The translations under genes were made by a program, and so were the position numbers. Positions 14,748-21,680 of a stretch of 34,811 bases of DNA are shown here, one piece after another. Numbering within the stretch: position 1 is the stretch's first letter; every line of letters begins with the position of its first letter. Below the pieces are notes generated by a model, which saw only the letters and a list, made by a program, of their open reading frames with translations, ran no database searches and had not been told where the DNA came from. Source of the DNA: Acidimicrobiales bacterium (GTDB lineage Bacteria; Actinomycetota; Acidimicrobiia; Acidimicrobiales; VFJN01); NCBI GenBank assembly GCA_035316325.1, contig DATHJB010000067.1:1-34811 (forward strand), given 5' to 3'.

Positions 14748-15308
14748 ATGGCAGCTCCTGGAGGCTCAGGACCGATCGGACCGTTCCCGTCCGGTGTCGA
14801 GACGCCCGACGAGCAGGAGGAGTACGACCGCATGCGGCGGCGGTTGCTGTGGACCATGCCGTACGGGCTGTACGTCGTGGGATCGAGGCACGGCGACCGG
14901 CGCAACGCCATGACCCTGAACTTCGCCACCCAGGTGAGCTTCGAGCCGAAGCTGCTGGGCATCGGCGTGGAGAAGACGGCGCTCACCCACGAGCTGATCG
15001 AGGGCGGCGGGAGCTTCACGCTGAACACGGTCTCGCGGGAGGACCGGGCGATCGTCCGCAAGTTCACCAAGCCGGTGGAGGTCGACGAGGCGGCGTCGAC
15101 GCTCAACGGCTTCCCGTTCCACGACGGCCCCACCGGCGCTCCGGTGCTCGACCAGGCCACCGCCTGGATCGCCTGCGAGGTGCGCCAGCCGGTCGACTGC
15201 GGCGGCCACACGTTCTTCATCGGCGAGGTGGTGGCCTGCGCCTTCCAGCAGGCCGAGGACACGCCGGTGCTCCGCATGGAGGACACCCGCATGAGCTACG
15301 GGGGCTGA
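14748..15308 (+). CDS. Flavin reductase-like (FMN-binding split barrel) protein
   Basis: A 186-residue protein of the flavin reductase-like domain family, which binds FMN and reduces free flavin with NAD(P)H or serves as the reductase of a two-component oxygenase. Visible features are MPYGLYVVGSRHGDRRNAMTLNFATQVSFEPKLLGIGVEKTALTHELI at 37-84, where the Asn/Thr-rich strand and SFEPKLLGIGV fit the flavin-binding barrel, then SFTLNTVSREDRAIVRKF and a C-terminal HTFFIGEVVACAF strand. The N-terminal 25 residues are Gly/Pro-rich and probably flexible. The stop codon is followed after 2 nt by the PLP enzyme start, so the two are one operon. Its oxygenase partner, if any, is not in the window. Confidence 0.85.
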   Translation: MAAPGGSGPIGPFPSGVETPDEQEEYDRMRRRLLWTMPYGLYVVGSRHGDRRNAMTLNFATQVSFEPKLLGIGVEKTALTHELIEGGGSFTLNTVSREDRAIVRKFTKPVEVDEAASTLNGFPFHDGPTGAPVLDQATAWIACEVRQPVDCGGHTFFIGEVVACAFQQAEDTPVLRMEDTRMSYGG

Positions 15309-15310
15309 CC

Positions 15311-16549
15311 GTGACCGAGCCGTTCCCGTCGCAGGGCCGTTCCGCCGACGACCTCCTGGCCGAGCTGGAGTCGGGCCGGGGCGAGGACGCCGACTGGCGC
15401 CGGGCCCGCACGTTCAGCCTCGTCTACAACCCGGCCGACCCCGGGCTGGAGCACCTGCAGGAGGCGGTCGCCCTCGCCTACCTGCACGAGAACTACCTGA
15501 ATCCCTTCGCCTTCCCGAGCCTGCTGCGGATGGAGCGCGAGGTGGTCGCCATGGCGGCCGACCTGTTCCACGGCGACCCCCGCGGCGGCCGGCTGTCGAG
15601 CGGTGGCACCGAGAGCATCTTCCTCGCCGTCCAGGTGGCCCGGGACCACGCCCGGCTGGCCCGGGGCACCGAGGTGCCGTCGATCGTGGTGCCCGAGACC
15701 GCCCACCCGGCGTTCGCCAAGGCCTGCCACTACCTCGACGTGACCGAGGTCCGGGTGCCGGTGGGCGCCGACGGCCGGGCCGACCCGGTGACGATGGCGC
15801 AGGCGGTCGACGAGCGGACGGCGCTCGTCGTCGGCTCGGCGCCCTGCTACCCGTACGGCGTGGTCGACCCGATCCCGGCGTTGGCGGAGCTGGCGGCCGA
15901 GCGGGGGATCCTGTGCCACGTCGATGCCTGCCTGGGCGGTTGGCTGCTGCCGTTCCTGGAGCGGCTGGGCGAGCCGATCCCGCCGTGGGACTTCCGGGTG
16001 GAGGGCGTCACGTCGCTGTCGGCCGACATCCACAAGTACGGGTGGTGCTTCAAGGGCGCGTCGGTGCTGGTGCACCGGAACGAGGAGCTGCTGGGCCAGC
16101 AGTTCTTCGTGTTCGACCGCTGGCCCGGCGGCGTCTACGGCTCGGCGACCACCGCGGGCACCCGCCCGGCGGCGCCGATCGCCGCGGCGTGGGCGACGAT
16201 CCGCTACCTGGGCGAGGAGGGCTACCTGCGGCTGGCGGGACAGGTGCTCGACGCCGCCCGCCGGATCCGGGCCGGGATCGACGCCATCGACGGCCTGCAG
16301 GTGACCGGCGACCCGGTGGCTGGCGTGCTGGAGATCGCCTCGGCGGACCCGGAGGCGGTCGACGTCGCCGCGGTCGGCGACGTGATGGACGACCGCGGCT
16401 GGCACCTCGACCGCCAGCAGGGCGGCCTCCACGCCATCCTGTCGCCGTCCCACGTGGCCGTCGCCGACGAGTTCCTCGCCGACCTGGCCGCGGCCGTCGC
16501 CACCCATGGCGAGAGCCGCGGCGTCGAGGCCCGCTACGGGGGCGTCTGA
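15311..16549 (+). CDS. Group II PLP-dependent decarboxylase/lyase (sphingosine-1-phosphate lyase-like)
   Basis: A 412-residue fold-type I PLP enzyme. Conserved sites: HENYLNPFAFPSLLRMEREVV (59-79); RLSSGGTESIFLAV (94-107) for the phosphate cup; PETAHPAFAKA with His132 stacking on PLP; CHVDACLGGWLLPF with Asp205 bound to the pyridine nitrogen; and SADIHKYGWCFKGASVL with Schiff-base Lys242. VYGSATTAGTRPAAPIAAAW is the substrate-loop region. The order is closest to sphingosine-1-phosphate lyase and its bacterial relatives, and also to glutamate or tyrosine decarboxylases; I cannot choose a substrate. It is translationally adjacent to the flavin reductase (GTG 15311). A large nested palindrome begins 7 nt past its stop. 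Confidence 0.85.
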   Translation: MTEPFPSQGRSADDLLAELESGRGEDADWRRARTFSLVYNPADPGLEHLQEAVALAYLHENYLNPFAFPSLLRMEREVVAMAADLFHGDPRGGRLSSGGTESIFLAVQVARDHARLARGTEVPSIVVPETAHPAFAKACHYLDVTEVRVPVGADGRADPVTMAQAVDERTALVVGSAPCYPYGVVDPIPALAELAAERGILCHVDACLGGWLLPFLERLGEPIPPWDFRVEGVTSLSADIHKYGWCFKGASVLVHRNEELLGQQFFVFDRWPGGVYGSATTAGTRPAAPIAAAWATIRYLGEEGYLRLAGQVLDAARRIRAGIDAIDGLQVTGDPVAGVLEIASADPEAVDVAAVGDVMDDRGWHLDRQQGGLHAILSPSHVAVADEFLADLAAAVATHGESRGVEARYGGV

Positions 16550-16556
16550 GCCATGA

Positions 16557-16657
16557 CCCGAGTCGTTCGTGGTCGCCACGCCGAGGACGAGTCACTTGTG
16601 ATCGGAGACCGACCGCAAACGACTCGAGTCCGGCGGAGCGACCACAGATGACTCGGG
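16557..16657. repeat. Nested four-copy palindrome between the PLP enzyme and mobA
   Basis: Two inverted repeats, one inside the other. Outer arms 16557-16583 and 16631-16657 match at 22 of 27 positions; inner arms 16588-16605 and 16609-16626 match at 14 of 18. All four arms carry the same motif, about CGAGTCRTTTGTGGTCG, in the order plus, plus, minus, minus. The right outer arm contains the mobA start codon (16648). It could be a terminator, a regulator-binding array or a structured leader. Confidence 0.8.
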
Positions 16658-17247
16658 AATGGAGCGCCGCGGTGCTGTGCGGGGGCGGGAGCCGGCGCAT
16701 GGGCACCGACAAGGCGCTCGTGGAGATCGACGGCGCACCGATGCTGCGCCGGGTGGCGGTGGCGGTGCGGCGGGCCGGAGCGGGGCACGTGGCGGTCGTC
16801 GGCTCCGGGAGCCCCGACGACGACGCCCGCCGCCGGGGCGCGCTGGCCGGGCTCGACATCGAGGCCGTCGCCGACGACCACCCCGGCGAGGGTCCCCTCG
16901 GCGGCCTCCTCACCGCCCTCCGCACCGCCCGCCACGACGTGGTGCTGGTGGTCGCCTGCGACCTGGTGGCCCCCTCCGCCGCGGCGCTGCAGGCCACCGT
17001 CGCGGCCCTGGCGCACCACGACGTCGCCGTCCCGACCGGGGAGCGGGCGCAGTGGCTCCACGCCGCCTGGCACCGCCGGGTCGCCGAGCCCCTGCGCAAG
17101 CAGTTCGACGCGGGGGAGCGGTCGGTCGGGGGAGCCGTCGAAGCGGCGGGGCTGACCGTCGCTTGGGTCGACGACCTGGACACAGCCGCCCTCGCGGACG
17201 CTGACACGCCCGAGGACCTGCCTCGGCAAGTTCCCCGTAAGGGCTAG
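16648..17247 (+). CDS. mobA: Molybdenum cofactor guanylyltransferase (MobA-like)
   Basis: A 199-residue nucleotidyltransferase that would attach GMP to molybdopterin to form the bis-MGD type cofactor. The N-terminal AAVLCGGGSRRMGTDKALVEIDG (7-29) is the classical GTP-binding loop with Gly-rich turn and Lys. GEGPLGGLLTALRTARHDVVLVVACDLVAPSAAAL follows, with the metal-binding Asp of the ACDL motif, and VPTGERAQWLHAAWHR completes the active-site region. The C-terminus is slightly short but normal. ATG 16648 is the only plausible start; there is no Shine-Dalgarno, and the codon lies within the palindrome arm. Nucleotidyltransferases of related function (for example 2-phospholactate type) are less likely given LCGGGSRRMG. 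Confidence 0.8.
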   Translation: MTREWSAAVLCGGGSRRMGTDKALVEIDGAPMLRRVAVAVRRAGAGHVAVVGSGSPDDDARRRGALAGLDIEAVADDHPGEGPLGGLLTALRTARHDVVLVVACDLVAPSAAALQATVAALAHHDVAVPTGERAQWLHAAWHRRVAEPLRKQFDAGERSVGGAVEAAGLTVAWVDDLDTAALADADTPEDLPRQVPRKG

Positions 17248-17250
17248 CCT
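17245..17250 (+). promoter_or_regulatory. -10 box TAGCCT of the rhodanese gene overlapping the mobA stop
   Basis: TAGCCT ends 6 nt before ATG 17257. Its first three bases are the TAG stop codon of mobA, so stop codon and promoter are shared bases. Confidence 0.6.
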
Positions 17251-17256
17251 GCGGGA

Positions 17257-17595
17257 ATGGACGCCCCCCAGAGCACCGTCCCCGAGATCGATGTCACCGA
17301 GTTGGCGCGGCTGCAGGCCGCGGGCGTCACTTTGATCGACGTGCGCGAGCCCGACGAGTACGACGGTGGGCACGTCCCCGGCGCCGAGCTCATCCCCCTG
17401 GGCACCGTGCCCGAGCGCCTCGACGAGGCCCAGGCCAAAGAGGGCACCGTCTACGTCATCTGCGCCATGGGCGGCCGCAGCCACAAGGCCGCCGAGTTCT
17501 TCCGGACCAACGGCATCGACGCCGTCAACGTCGCCGGCGGCACCAAGGCCTGGATCGAGGCCGACCGACCCACCAACACGGGGATGGAGCCGTAG
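17257..17595 (+). CDS. Single-domain rhodanese-like protein
   Basis: A 112-residue rhodanese domain, which transfers or carries sulfane sulfur on a cysteine. ITELARLQ-type start (IDVTELARLQAAGVTLIDVREPDEYDGGHVPGAELIPL) covers strands 1-3 with the DVREPDEYxxGHVPGA signature at about 28-44. The active loop is ICAMGGRSHKAA with catalytic Cys69 followed by Gly-Gly-Arg-Ser. The end, VNVAGGTKAWIEADRP, is the usual last helix. It is complete and has no signal peptide. It follows MobA directly; a role in cofactor sulfur chemistry is possible, but single rhodanese genes are common everywhere. Confidence 0.9.
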   Translation: MDAPQSTVPEIDVTELARLQAAGVTLIDVREPDEYDGGHVPGAELIPLGTVPERLDEAQAKEGTVYVICAMGGRSHKAAEFFRTNGIDAVNVAGGTKAWIEADRPTNTGMEP

Positions 17596-17618
17596 GCCGT
17601 CTCGCCACCCCGGCCTAC
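17592..17618. terminator. Perfect 8-bp hairpin overlapping the rhodanese stop codon
   Basis: GTAGGCCG (17592-17599) pairs with CGGCCTAC (17611-17618) around an 11-nt loop. The left arm includes the TAG stop at 17593-17595, and the right arm ends 6 nt before the RNase D start. No T-tract is present. Confidence 0.6.
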
Positions 17619-17624
17619 ACGTGG

Positions 17625-18770
17625 GTGTCGACGCGCGCCGAGCTGGACGCCGTCGTCGCCTCCGCGTCGACGGCTGAGGCCTACGCCCTCGACACCGAGT
17701 TCCACCGCGAGCGCACCTACTACGCGCAGCTCGCGCTCCTGCAGCTGGGCTGGGACGGACAGATCGCGCTGGTCGACCCGCTGGAGGTCGACATCGCCCC
17801 GCTCGCCGAGCTGCTCGACGGCAACGGCGACTGCCTCATGCACGCGTCGGCGCAGGACCTGGCGATCCTCGAGCGGGCCTGCGGCGTGCTGCCCCGCAGC
17901 CTGGTCGACACACAGATCGCCGCCGGCTTCGTCGGGCTGGGGTCGCCGGGCCTCGCAGCGGTCCTGCAGCGGCGCCTGGGCATCCACCTCCCCAAGGCCG
18001 ACCGGCTCACCGACTGGCTGCGGCGCCCGCTGGGCGACAACGCCGCCGTGTACGCCGCCGCCGACGTCGCCCACCTGCACGACCTGTGGGAGTCGCTGGA
18101 GACGGAGCTGATCAAGCGGGGTCGGCTGTCGTGGGTGCTCGACGAGTGCGAGCAGCTGCGCCGGCGCTTCCGCGAGCCCGCCGACCCGGCCCGGGCCTGG
18201 TGGCGCATCAAGGAGGCCCGTCGCCTCAAGGGCCGGGGCCGCTGCGTGGCCCAGGCGGTGGCGGCGTGGCGCGAGCGCCGCGCCCAGGAGACCGACCGGC
18301 CCGTGCGCCACGTGTTGCCCGACCTGGCCGTCGTCGCCATCGCCGAGCGGCCGCCGCCCACCAAGGCCGACCTGCAGCGGGTGCGGGGCCTCGACGGCCG
18401 TCACCTGCGGGGCGGCGCGTCCGCCGAGCTGCAGGAGGCGATCGAGGAGGGCAAGGTGCTCGACGAGAGCGAGCTGCAGCTCCCCGAGCGCGACGGGGTC
18501 GACACCGCGGTGCGCCCCGCGGTGACGCTGGCGTCGGCCTGGGTGAACCAACTGGCCCACGACCTGCAGCTCGACACGTCGATGCTGGCCACCCGGGCCG
18601 ACATCGAGGCCCTGGTCCGGGGCGACGGAACGTCACGCCTCCTGTCCGGATGGCGCGAAGAAGTGGCCGGTGAGCCGGTGCGCCAGCTGCTGTCGGGGGA
18701 GGCCGCGCTGGCCTTCAACGGTGCCGGTGCCCTGGTGCTAGAACGCCGGTCGGGGCAGGTCATGTGCTAG
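17625..18770 (+). CDS. rnd: Ribonuclease D family 3'-5' exonuclease with HRDC domain
   Basis: A 381-residue exonuclease expected to trim 3' ends of stable RNAs. The DEDDy catalytic set is present: ALDTEFHRE with Asp23 and Glu25, LMHASAQDLAIL with Asp78, and AVYAAADVAHLHDLW with Tyr143 and Asp147. The HRDC domain follows at about 200-285 (CVAQAVAAWRERRAQETDRPVRHVLPD, then KADLQRVRGLDGRHLR). The C-terminal 90 residues are the helical tail of actinobacterial RNase D. The frame is open for some codons upstream of GTG 17625, but I see no better start. A hairpin lies immediately upstream. Confidence 0.9.
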   Translation: MSTRAELDAVVASASTAEAYALDTEFHRERTYYAQLALLQLGWDGQIALVDPLEVDIAPLAELLDGNGDCLMHASAQDLAILERACGVLPRSLVDTQIAAGFVGLGSPGLAAVLQRRLGIHLPKADRLTDWLRRPLGDNAAVYAAADVAHLHDLWESLETELIKRGRLSWVLDECEQLRRRFREPADPARAWWRIKEARRLKGRGRCVAQAVAAWRERRAQETDRPVRHVLPDLAVVAIAERPPPTKADLQRVRGLDGRHLRGGASAELQEAIEEGKVLDESELQLPERDGVDTAVRPAVTLASAWVNQLAHDLQLDTSMLATRADIEALVRGDGTSRLLSGWREEVAGEPVRQLLSGEAALAFNGAGALVLERRSGQVMC

Positions 18771-18815
18771 GAAAGTCCTTCGGCAGGCCCAATGGGGACT
18801 CCGAGCAGCACCTCC

Positions 18816-18835
18816 GCGGCGATAGAATTCGCCGC
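18816..18835 (+). promoter_or_regulatory. -10 box inside a perfect inverted repeat
   Basis: GCGGCGA and TCGCCGC flank TAGAAT (18823-18828), a 4 of 6 match to TATAAT with the key A2 and T6 present. It is placed to drive the 63-residue gene at 18865, leaving a leader of about 30 nt with a GGGAG Shine-Dalgarno (18853-18857). The perfect 7-bp arms could be an operator, or a terminator stem for RNase D. Confidence 0.6.
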
Positions 18836-18864
18836 CGTACGCAACCTCATGTGGGAGCAGGCCC

Positions 18865-19056
18865 GTGAAGAAGGGTCGACATCGCCGATTCGAGGAGGCG
18901 CGTGCGCTGAAGCGCAGCGACAGCCTCGACCTTTCCGCCATCTTTGACCCGGCGGATGCTGAGCCGTGCCCTGAGTGCGGCGCCGACCCTGGCGCCACAC
19001 ACGCCACCTGGTGCCTCTACGAGGCGGCAGAGGACGAGCACGACAACGCCAACTAG
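18865..19056 (+). CDS. 63-residue protein with a CCHC zinc-binding-like cluster
   Basis: A tiny protein I do not recognise. The first 20 residues are strongly basic (MKKGRHRRFEEARALKRSDS), the middle is LDLSAIFDP, and then come Cys35, Cys38, His46 and Cys50 in PCPECGADPGATHATWC, followed by an acidic tail. The spacing C-x2-C-x7-H-x3-C would suit a zinc knuckle, though it is not the retroviral spacing. A clear promoter and Shine-Dalgarno upstream, plus normal codon use, argue that it is real. Its TAG stop overlaps the stop of the convergent minus-strand gene in the tetramer CTAG. Confidence 0.7.
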   Translation: MKKGRHRRFEEARALKRSDSLDLSAIFDPADAEPCPECGADPGATHATWCLYEAAEDEHDNAN

Positions 19057-19817
19057 CCGGCCTCTCCACTAGCGGGCGGGCGCAAAACCGGGTGTGGAAG
19101 GAGCGTGGAACTGTCGCGCCGTCGTTCGATCTCCTCGACGACCCGGTCGTAGGCCCACTCGCCGACCAGCTCCGAGATCTCGTCGCGCAGCTCCTCGTAG
19201 ACGGGGCGGTGGCCGTCGAAGGCGTCGGGGGCGTCGGTGCACCACCAGTGGAAGTCCTCGCCGCCGCCACCCCAGTCGCGCCGCTTCCACTCGCGCAGGG
19301 TGGACGTGACGTGACCGGAGTCCTCGGTGTGGTCGATCCGGCGCAGCGGGAGCTGCCAGCAGACGTCGGGCTTCCAGTCCATGGGCCGCTCGCCGGCCTC
19401 CAGGGCGCCCCGGTGGAGGGCGCAGCCGGCGCCGCCGGGGTGGTCGGGGCCGTTGAGGAAGATGCAGGCGTCGTCGACCAACCGGGTGACCGTGTTGCCC
19501 TTCTTGGTGGTGCGCAGGGGGCCGTCCCGGCGCTCGGCCGCGGGCTTGTGCTGCCACTGCTCGTCGGTGAGGCGCTCGGCGGCGGTGCGCACCGAGGCCG
19601 CGTCCTCCTCGTCGACCAGGTGGGCGCCGTAGCTGCAGCAGCCCTGCTCCAGCTCGGGGACGGGGGCCGTGAGCACCCCGGGGCAACCCTGGCCGAAGAT
19701 GCAGCGCCAGTTGCTGGCGAGGAACGTGACGTCGAAGACCCAGGTCCGGTGCTCCTTCCGGTCCTCGAAGCTGACGTAGTCGTGAAGGTCGTCGGGGGGC
19801 GCGTCGGGCATCGCCAT
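19053..19817 (-). CDS. Cysteine-cluster protein (YkgJ/DUF3109-like)
   Basis: A 254-residue cytoplasmic protein with eight Cys: 39, 45, 60, 61, 118, 132, 153 and 193. The segments WRCIFGQGCPG, ELEQGCCSYGAHL, DDACIFLNG, GAGCALHRGAL and PDVCWQLPLRR resemble proteins with a conserved cysteine cluster thought to bind zinc or an iron-sulfur centre (YkgJ or DUF3109-like). The C-terminus, FHWWCTDAPDAFDGHRPVYEELRDEISELVG, is helical. The exact family is uncertain and the function unknown. The start is ATG 19817 or ATG 19811; upstream the region is shared with the divergent small gene at 19861. The stop codon shares CTAG with the opposite gene. Confidence 0.75.
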   Translation of the reverse strand: MAMPDAPPDDLHDYVSFEDRKEHRTWVFDVTFLASNWRCIFGQGCPGVLTAPVPELEQGCCSYGAHLVDEEDAASVRTAAERLTDEQWQHKPAAERRDGPLRTTKKGNTVTRLVDDACIFLNGPDHPGGAGCALHRGALEAGERPMDWKPDVCWQLPLRRIDHTEDSGHVTSTLREWKRRDWGGGGEDFHWWCTDAPDAFDGHRPVYEELRDEISELVGEWAYDRVVEEIERRRDSSTLLPHPVLRPPASGEAG

Positions 19818-19860
19818 CAAGATCGCGCATCCGGGTCGCGGCGTGGGGCATCCTGGGTGG

Positions 19861-20061
19861 GTGGCCGGTGAGTTCGACGACATCCGCAAGCGTCTGGAGT
19901 CCATCAGCGAGGAGCTGGCGGACCTCGCCATCGAGCGACTCCGTGAGTCGATCGACGCCGGTGGCCATGAGCTGCCGGTCGACGAGCGGCGGCTGACCCG
20001 GGCCCGCCGGGCGGTCGACAAGGCCGTGGTGCTGCTCGCCGAGCCCGACGACTTCGACTGA
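19861..20061 (+). CDS. 66-residue helical protein of unknown function
   Basis: A small acidic protein, VAGEFDDIRKRLESISEELADLAIERLRESIDAGG and onward to LTRARRAVDKAVVLLAEPDDFD, predicted to be two amphipathic helices that could form a coiled coil. There are no Cys, signal or membrane segments. GTG 19861 is preferred because CATCCT, a weak -10, ends 6 nt upstream; GTG 19843 would add six residues, GHPGWV-type, outside the helical pattern. It is 20 bp before the membrane protein gene, on the same strand, so both may be in one transcript. Confidence 0.65.
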   Translation: MAGEFDDIRKRLESISEELADLAIERLRESIDAGGHELPVDERRLTRARRAVDKAVVLLAEPDDFD

Positions 20062-20081
20062 CCCAGCGGTACGTAGGGTTA

Positions 20082-21677
20082 ATGTTCCGCCCCGTACCGG
20101 GCCGACACCTCTCACGAGACGGGCTGGCGGTCGGGGGACTGGCCGTCGCACTGGGGATGCCGCTGGTGGTGGCGCTCGTGGTGCTCCGCGACCCGCACTG
20201 GCTGACCCTGCACGACCTGGCGCAGGTGGAGATGCGGGTGCGCGACGTCAGCGGTGGGCACCCGCCGGCGTTGGGCCTGGGTGGGCGGATCGAGGGCTAC
20301 GGGCAGACGGGGAGCCACCCGGGGCCGGTGAGCTTCTACGCCCTGTGGCCGTTCTACGAGCTGTTCGGGGCGTCGAGCTGGGCGCTGCAGGCCGCGGCGG
20401 GGGTGCTGAGCGCCGTCGCCGCCGGGCTGGCGGTGTGGCTGGCCCACCGCCGTGGTGGCCTGATGCTGGCCCTGGCGGCGACCGCGGTGCTGGCGGTGCT
20501 GCTGCGGGGCTACGGAGCGGAGCTGCTGACGTCGGCCTGGAACCCGCACATGCCGCTGGTGTGGTGGTGGGTGTTCCTGCTGGCGGTGTGGTCGGTGCTG
20601 CTGGGCGACGTGGTGGCGCTGCCGGTGCTGGCCTTCGCCGGGGTGCTCTGCGCCGAGACGCACATCCCGTACGTGCTGCCGGTGGCGGCGCTGGGCGCTC
20701 TGGCGGTCGGCGTGGTGGTCGCCCGGGGGTGGCGCGACCCGTCGGGCCGACGGCCGCTGCTGGTGTGGGGCGGGGCGGCCGCCGGGCTGGCGCTGGTGCT
20801 GGTGGCGCCGCCGCTGGTGGAGGAGGTGACCCGCGACCCGGGGAACCTGACGGTCATCGTCGAGAGCTTCCGGCATCCCTCGTCCGCCCGGGTGTCGCGC
20901 GGCGAGGCCCTCGACGTGTGGCTCGAGCACCTCGACGTCGTCGCCCTCCTGCGCCAGCAGACCGCGGAGGTCGCCAGCACCACCGACACCAGGCTCGACC
21001 TCGGCGCCCGGCTGCCGGGCCTGGCGCTGCTGGCGGTGTGGGCGGGGGCGGTGGTGGTCGCGTGGCGGCGCCGCGACCGCGACCTGCTGCGGCTGCACCT
21101 GGTGGTGGCGGTCGCCGAGGGGGCGACGCTGCTGGCCATCTCCCGCATCTTCGGCCCGGTGTGGCCGTACCTGGTGCTCTCCTCGTGGGGCACGACGGCG
21201 CTGATGGTGCTGGCGACGCTGCTGACCTTCCGGCCGCTGGCGTCGGTGCGGCTCGGCGTGGTGGCGACGGCGGCCGCGGTGGCCGTGGCGGCGTTCGCGG
21301 TCGACAGCGCCTACACGGACAACGCCGAGATGGAGCTGGTGACCGCCGTCGGCGACCTGACGTCGGCGACAGCCGCCCGGCTCGACCACGACGAGCGCTA
21401 CCTGCTGGAGATCGACGACCCGGTGCACATCGTGACGCCGGCGTTCGGGTTCGTGCTGGAGCTGGAGAAGCGGGGCTACGACGTCCGCACCGGGGAGCGC
21501 CACGCCGCCGCCGTCCGCTCCCACCGGACCATCGCCCCCACCGACGCCGACGCGGTCCTGCACTTCGTGGTGGGCGAGGACCTGATCACCGAGTGGCGTT
21601 CCCGTGCCCAGCTCCTCGCCGAGGTCGACCCTGGGACCGAAGCGGAGCCACCCCTCGCGGTGTTCCTCGTTCCTTGA
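20082..21677 (+). CDS. Polytopic membrane protein, possibly glycosyltransferase 39-like
   Basis: A 531-residue integral membrane protein with about nine to eleven hydrophobic segments between residues 18 and 410, then a soluble C-terminal domain of about 115 residues (TDNAEMELVTAVGDLTSATAARLDHDERYLLEIDDP). After the first membrane segment comes a loop with acidic residues (LTLHDLAQVEMRVRDVSGGHPP) and HPGPVSFYALWPFYELFG, which resembles the large first periplasmic loop and P-x-x-x-Y motif of GT-C glycosyltransferases. I infer a lipid-linked sugar transferase or related protein, but the catalytic residues are not certain. ATG 20082 is the first start; no clear Shine-Dalgarno. It ends 3 nt before the stop of the convergent LOG gene. 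Confidence 0.7.
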   Translation: MFRPVPGRHLSRDGLAVGGLAVALGMPLVVALVVLRDPHWLTLHDLAQVEMRVRDVSGGHPPALGLGGRIEGYGQTGSHPGPVSFYALWPFYELFGASSWALQAAAGVLSAVAAGLAVWLAHRRGGLMLALAATAVLAVLLRGYGAELLTSAWNPHMPLVWWWVFLLAVWSVLLGDVVALPVLAFAGVLCAETHIPYVLPVAALGALAVGVVVARGWRDPSGRRPLLVWGGAAAGLALVLVAPPLVEEVTRDPGNLTVIVESFRHPSSARVSRGEALDVWLEHLDVVALLRQQTAEVASTTDTRLDLGARLPGLALLAVWAGAVVVAWRRRDRDLLRLHLVVAVAEGATLLAISRIFGPVWPYLVLSSWGTTALMVLATLLTFRPLASVRLGVVATAAAVAVAAFAVDSAYTDNAEMELVTAVGDLTSATAARLDHDERYLLEIDDPVHIVTPAFGFVLELEKRGYDVRTGERHAAAVRSHRTIAPTDADAVLHFVVGEDLITEWRSRAQLLAEVDPGTEAEPPLAVFLVP

Positions 21678-21680
21678 AGG

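Noticed and set aside
16557-16657. CRISPR array or insertion-sequence ends
   Set aside because: The four motif copies alternate orientation, there are no regular spacers, and there is no transposase or cas gene nearby.
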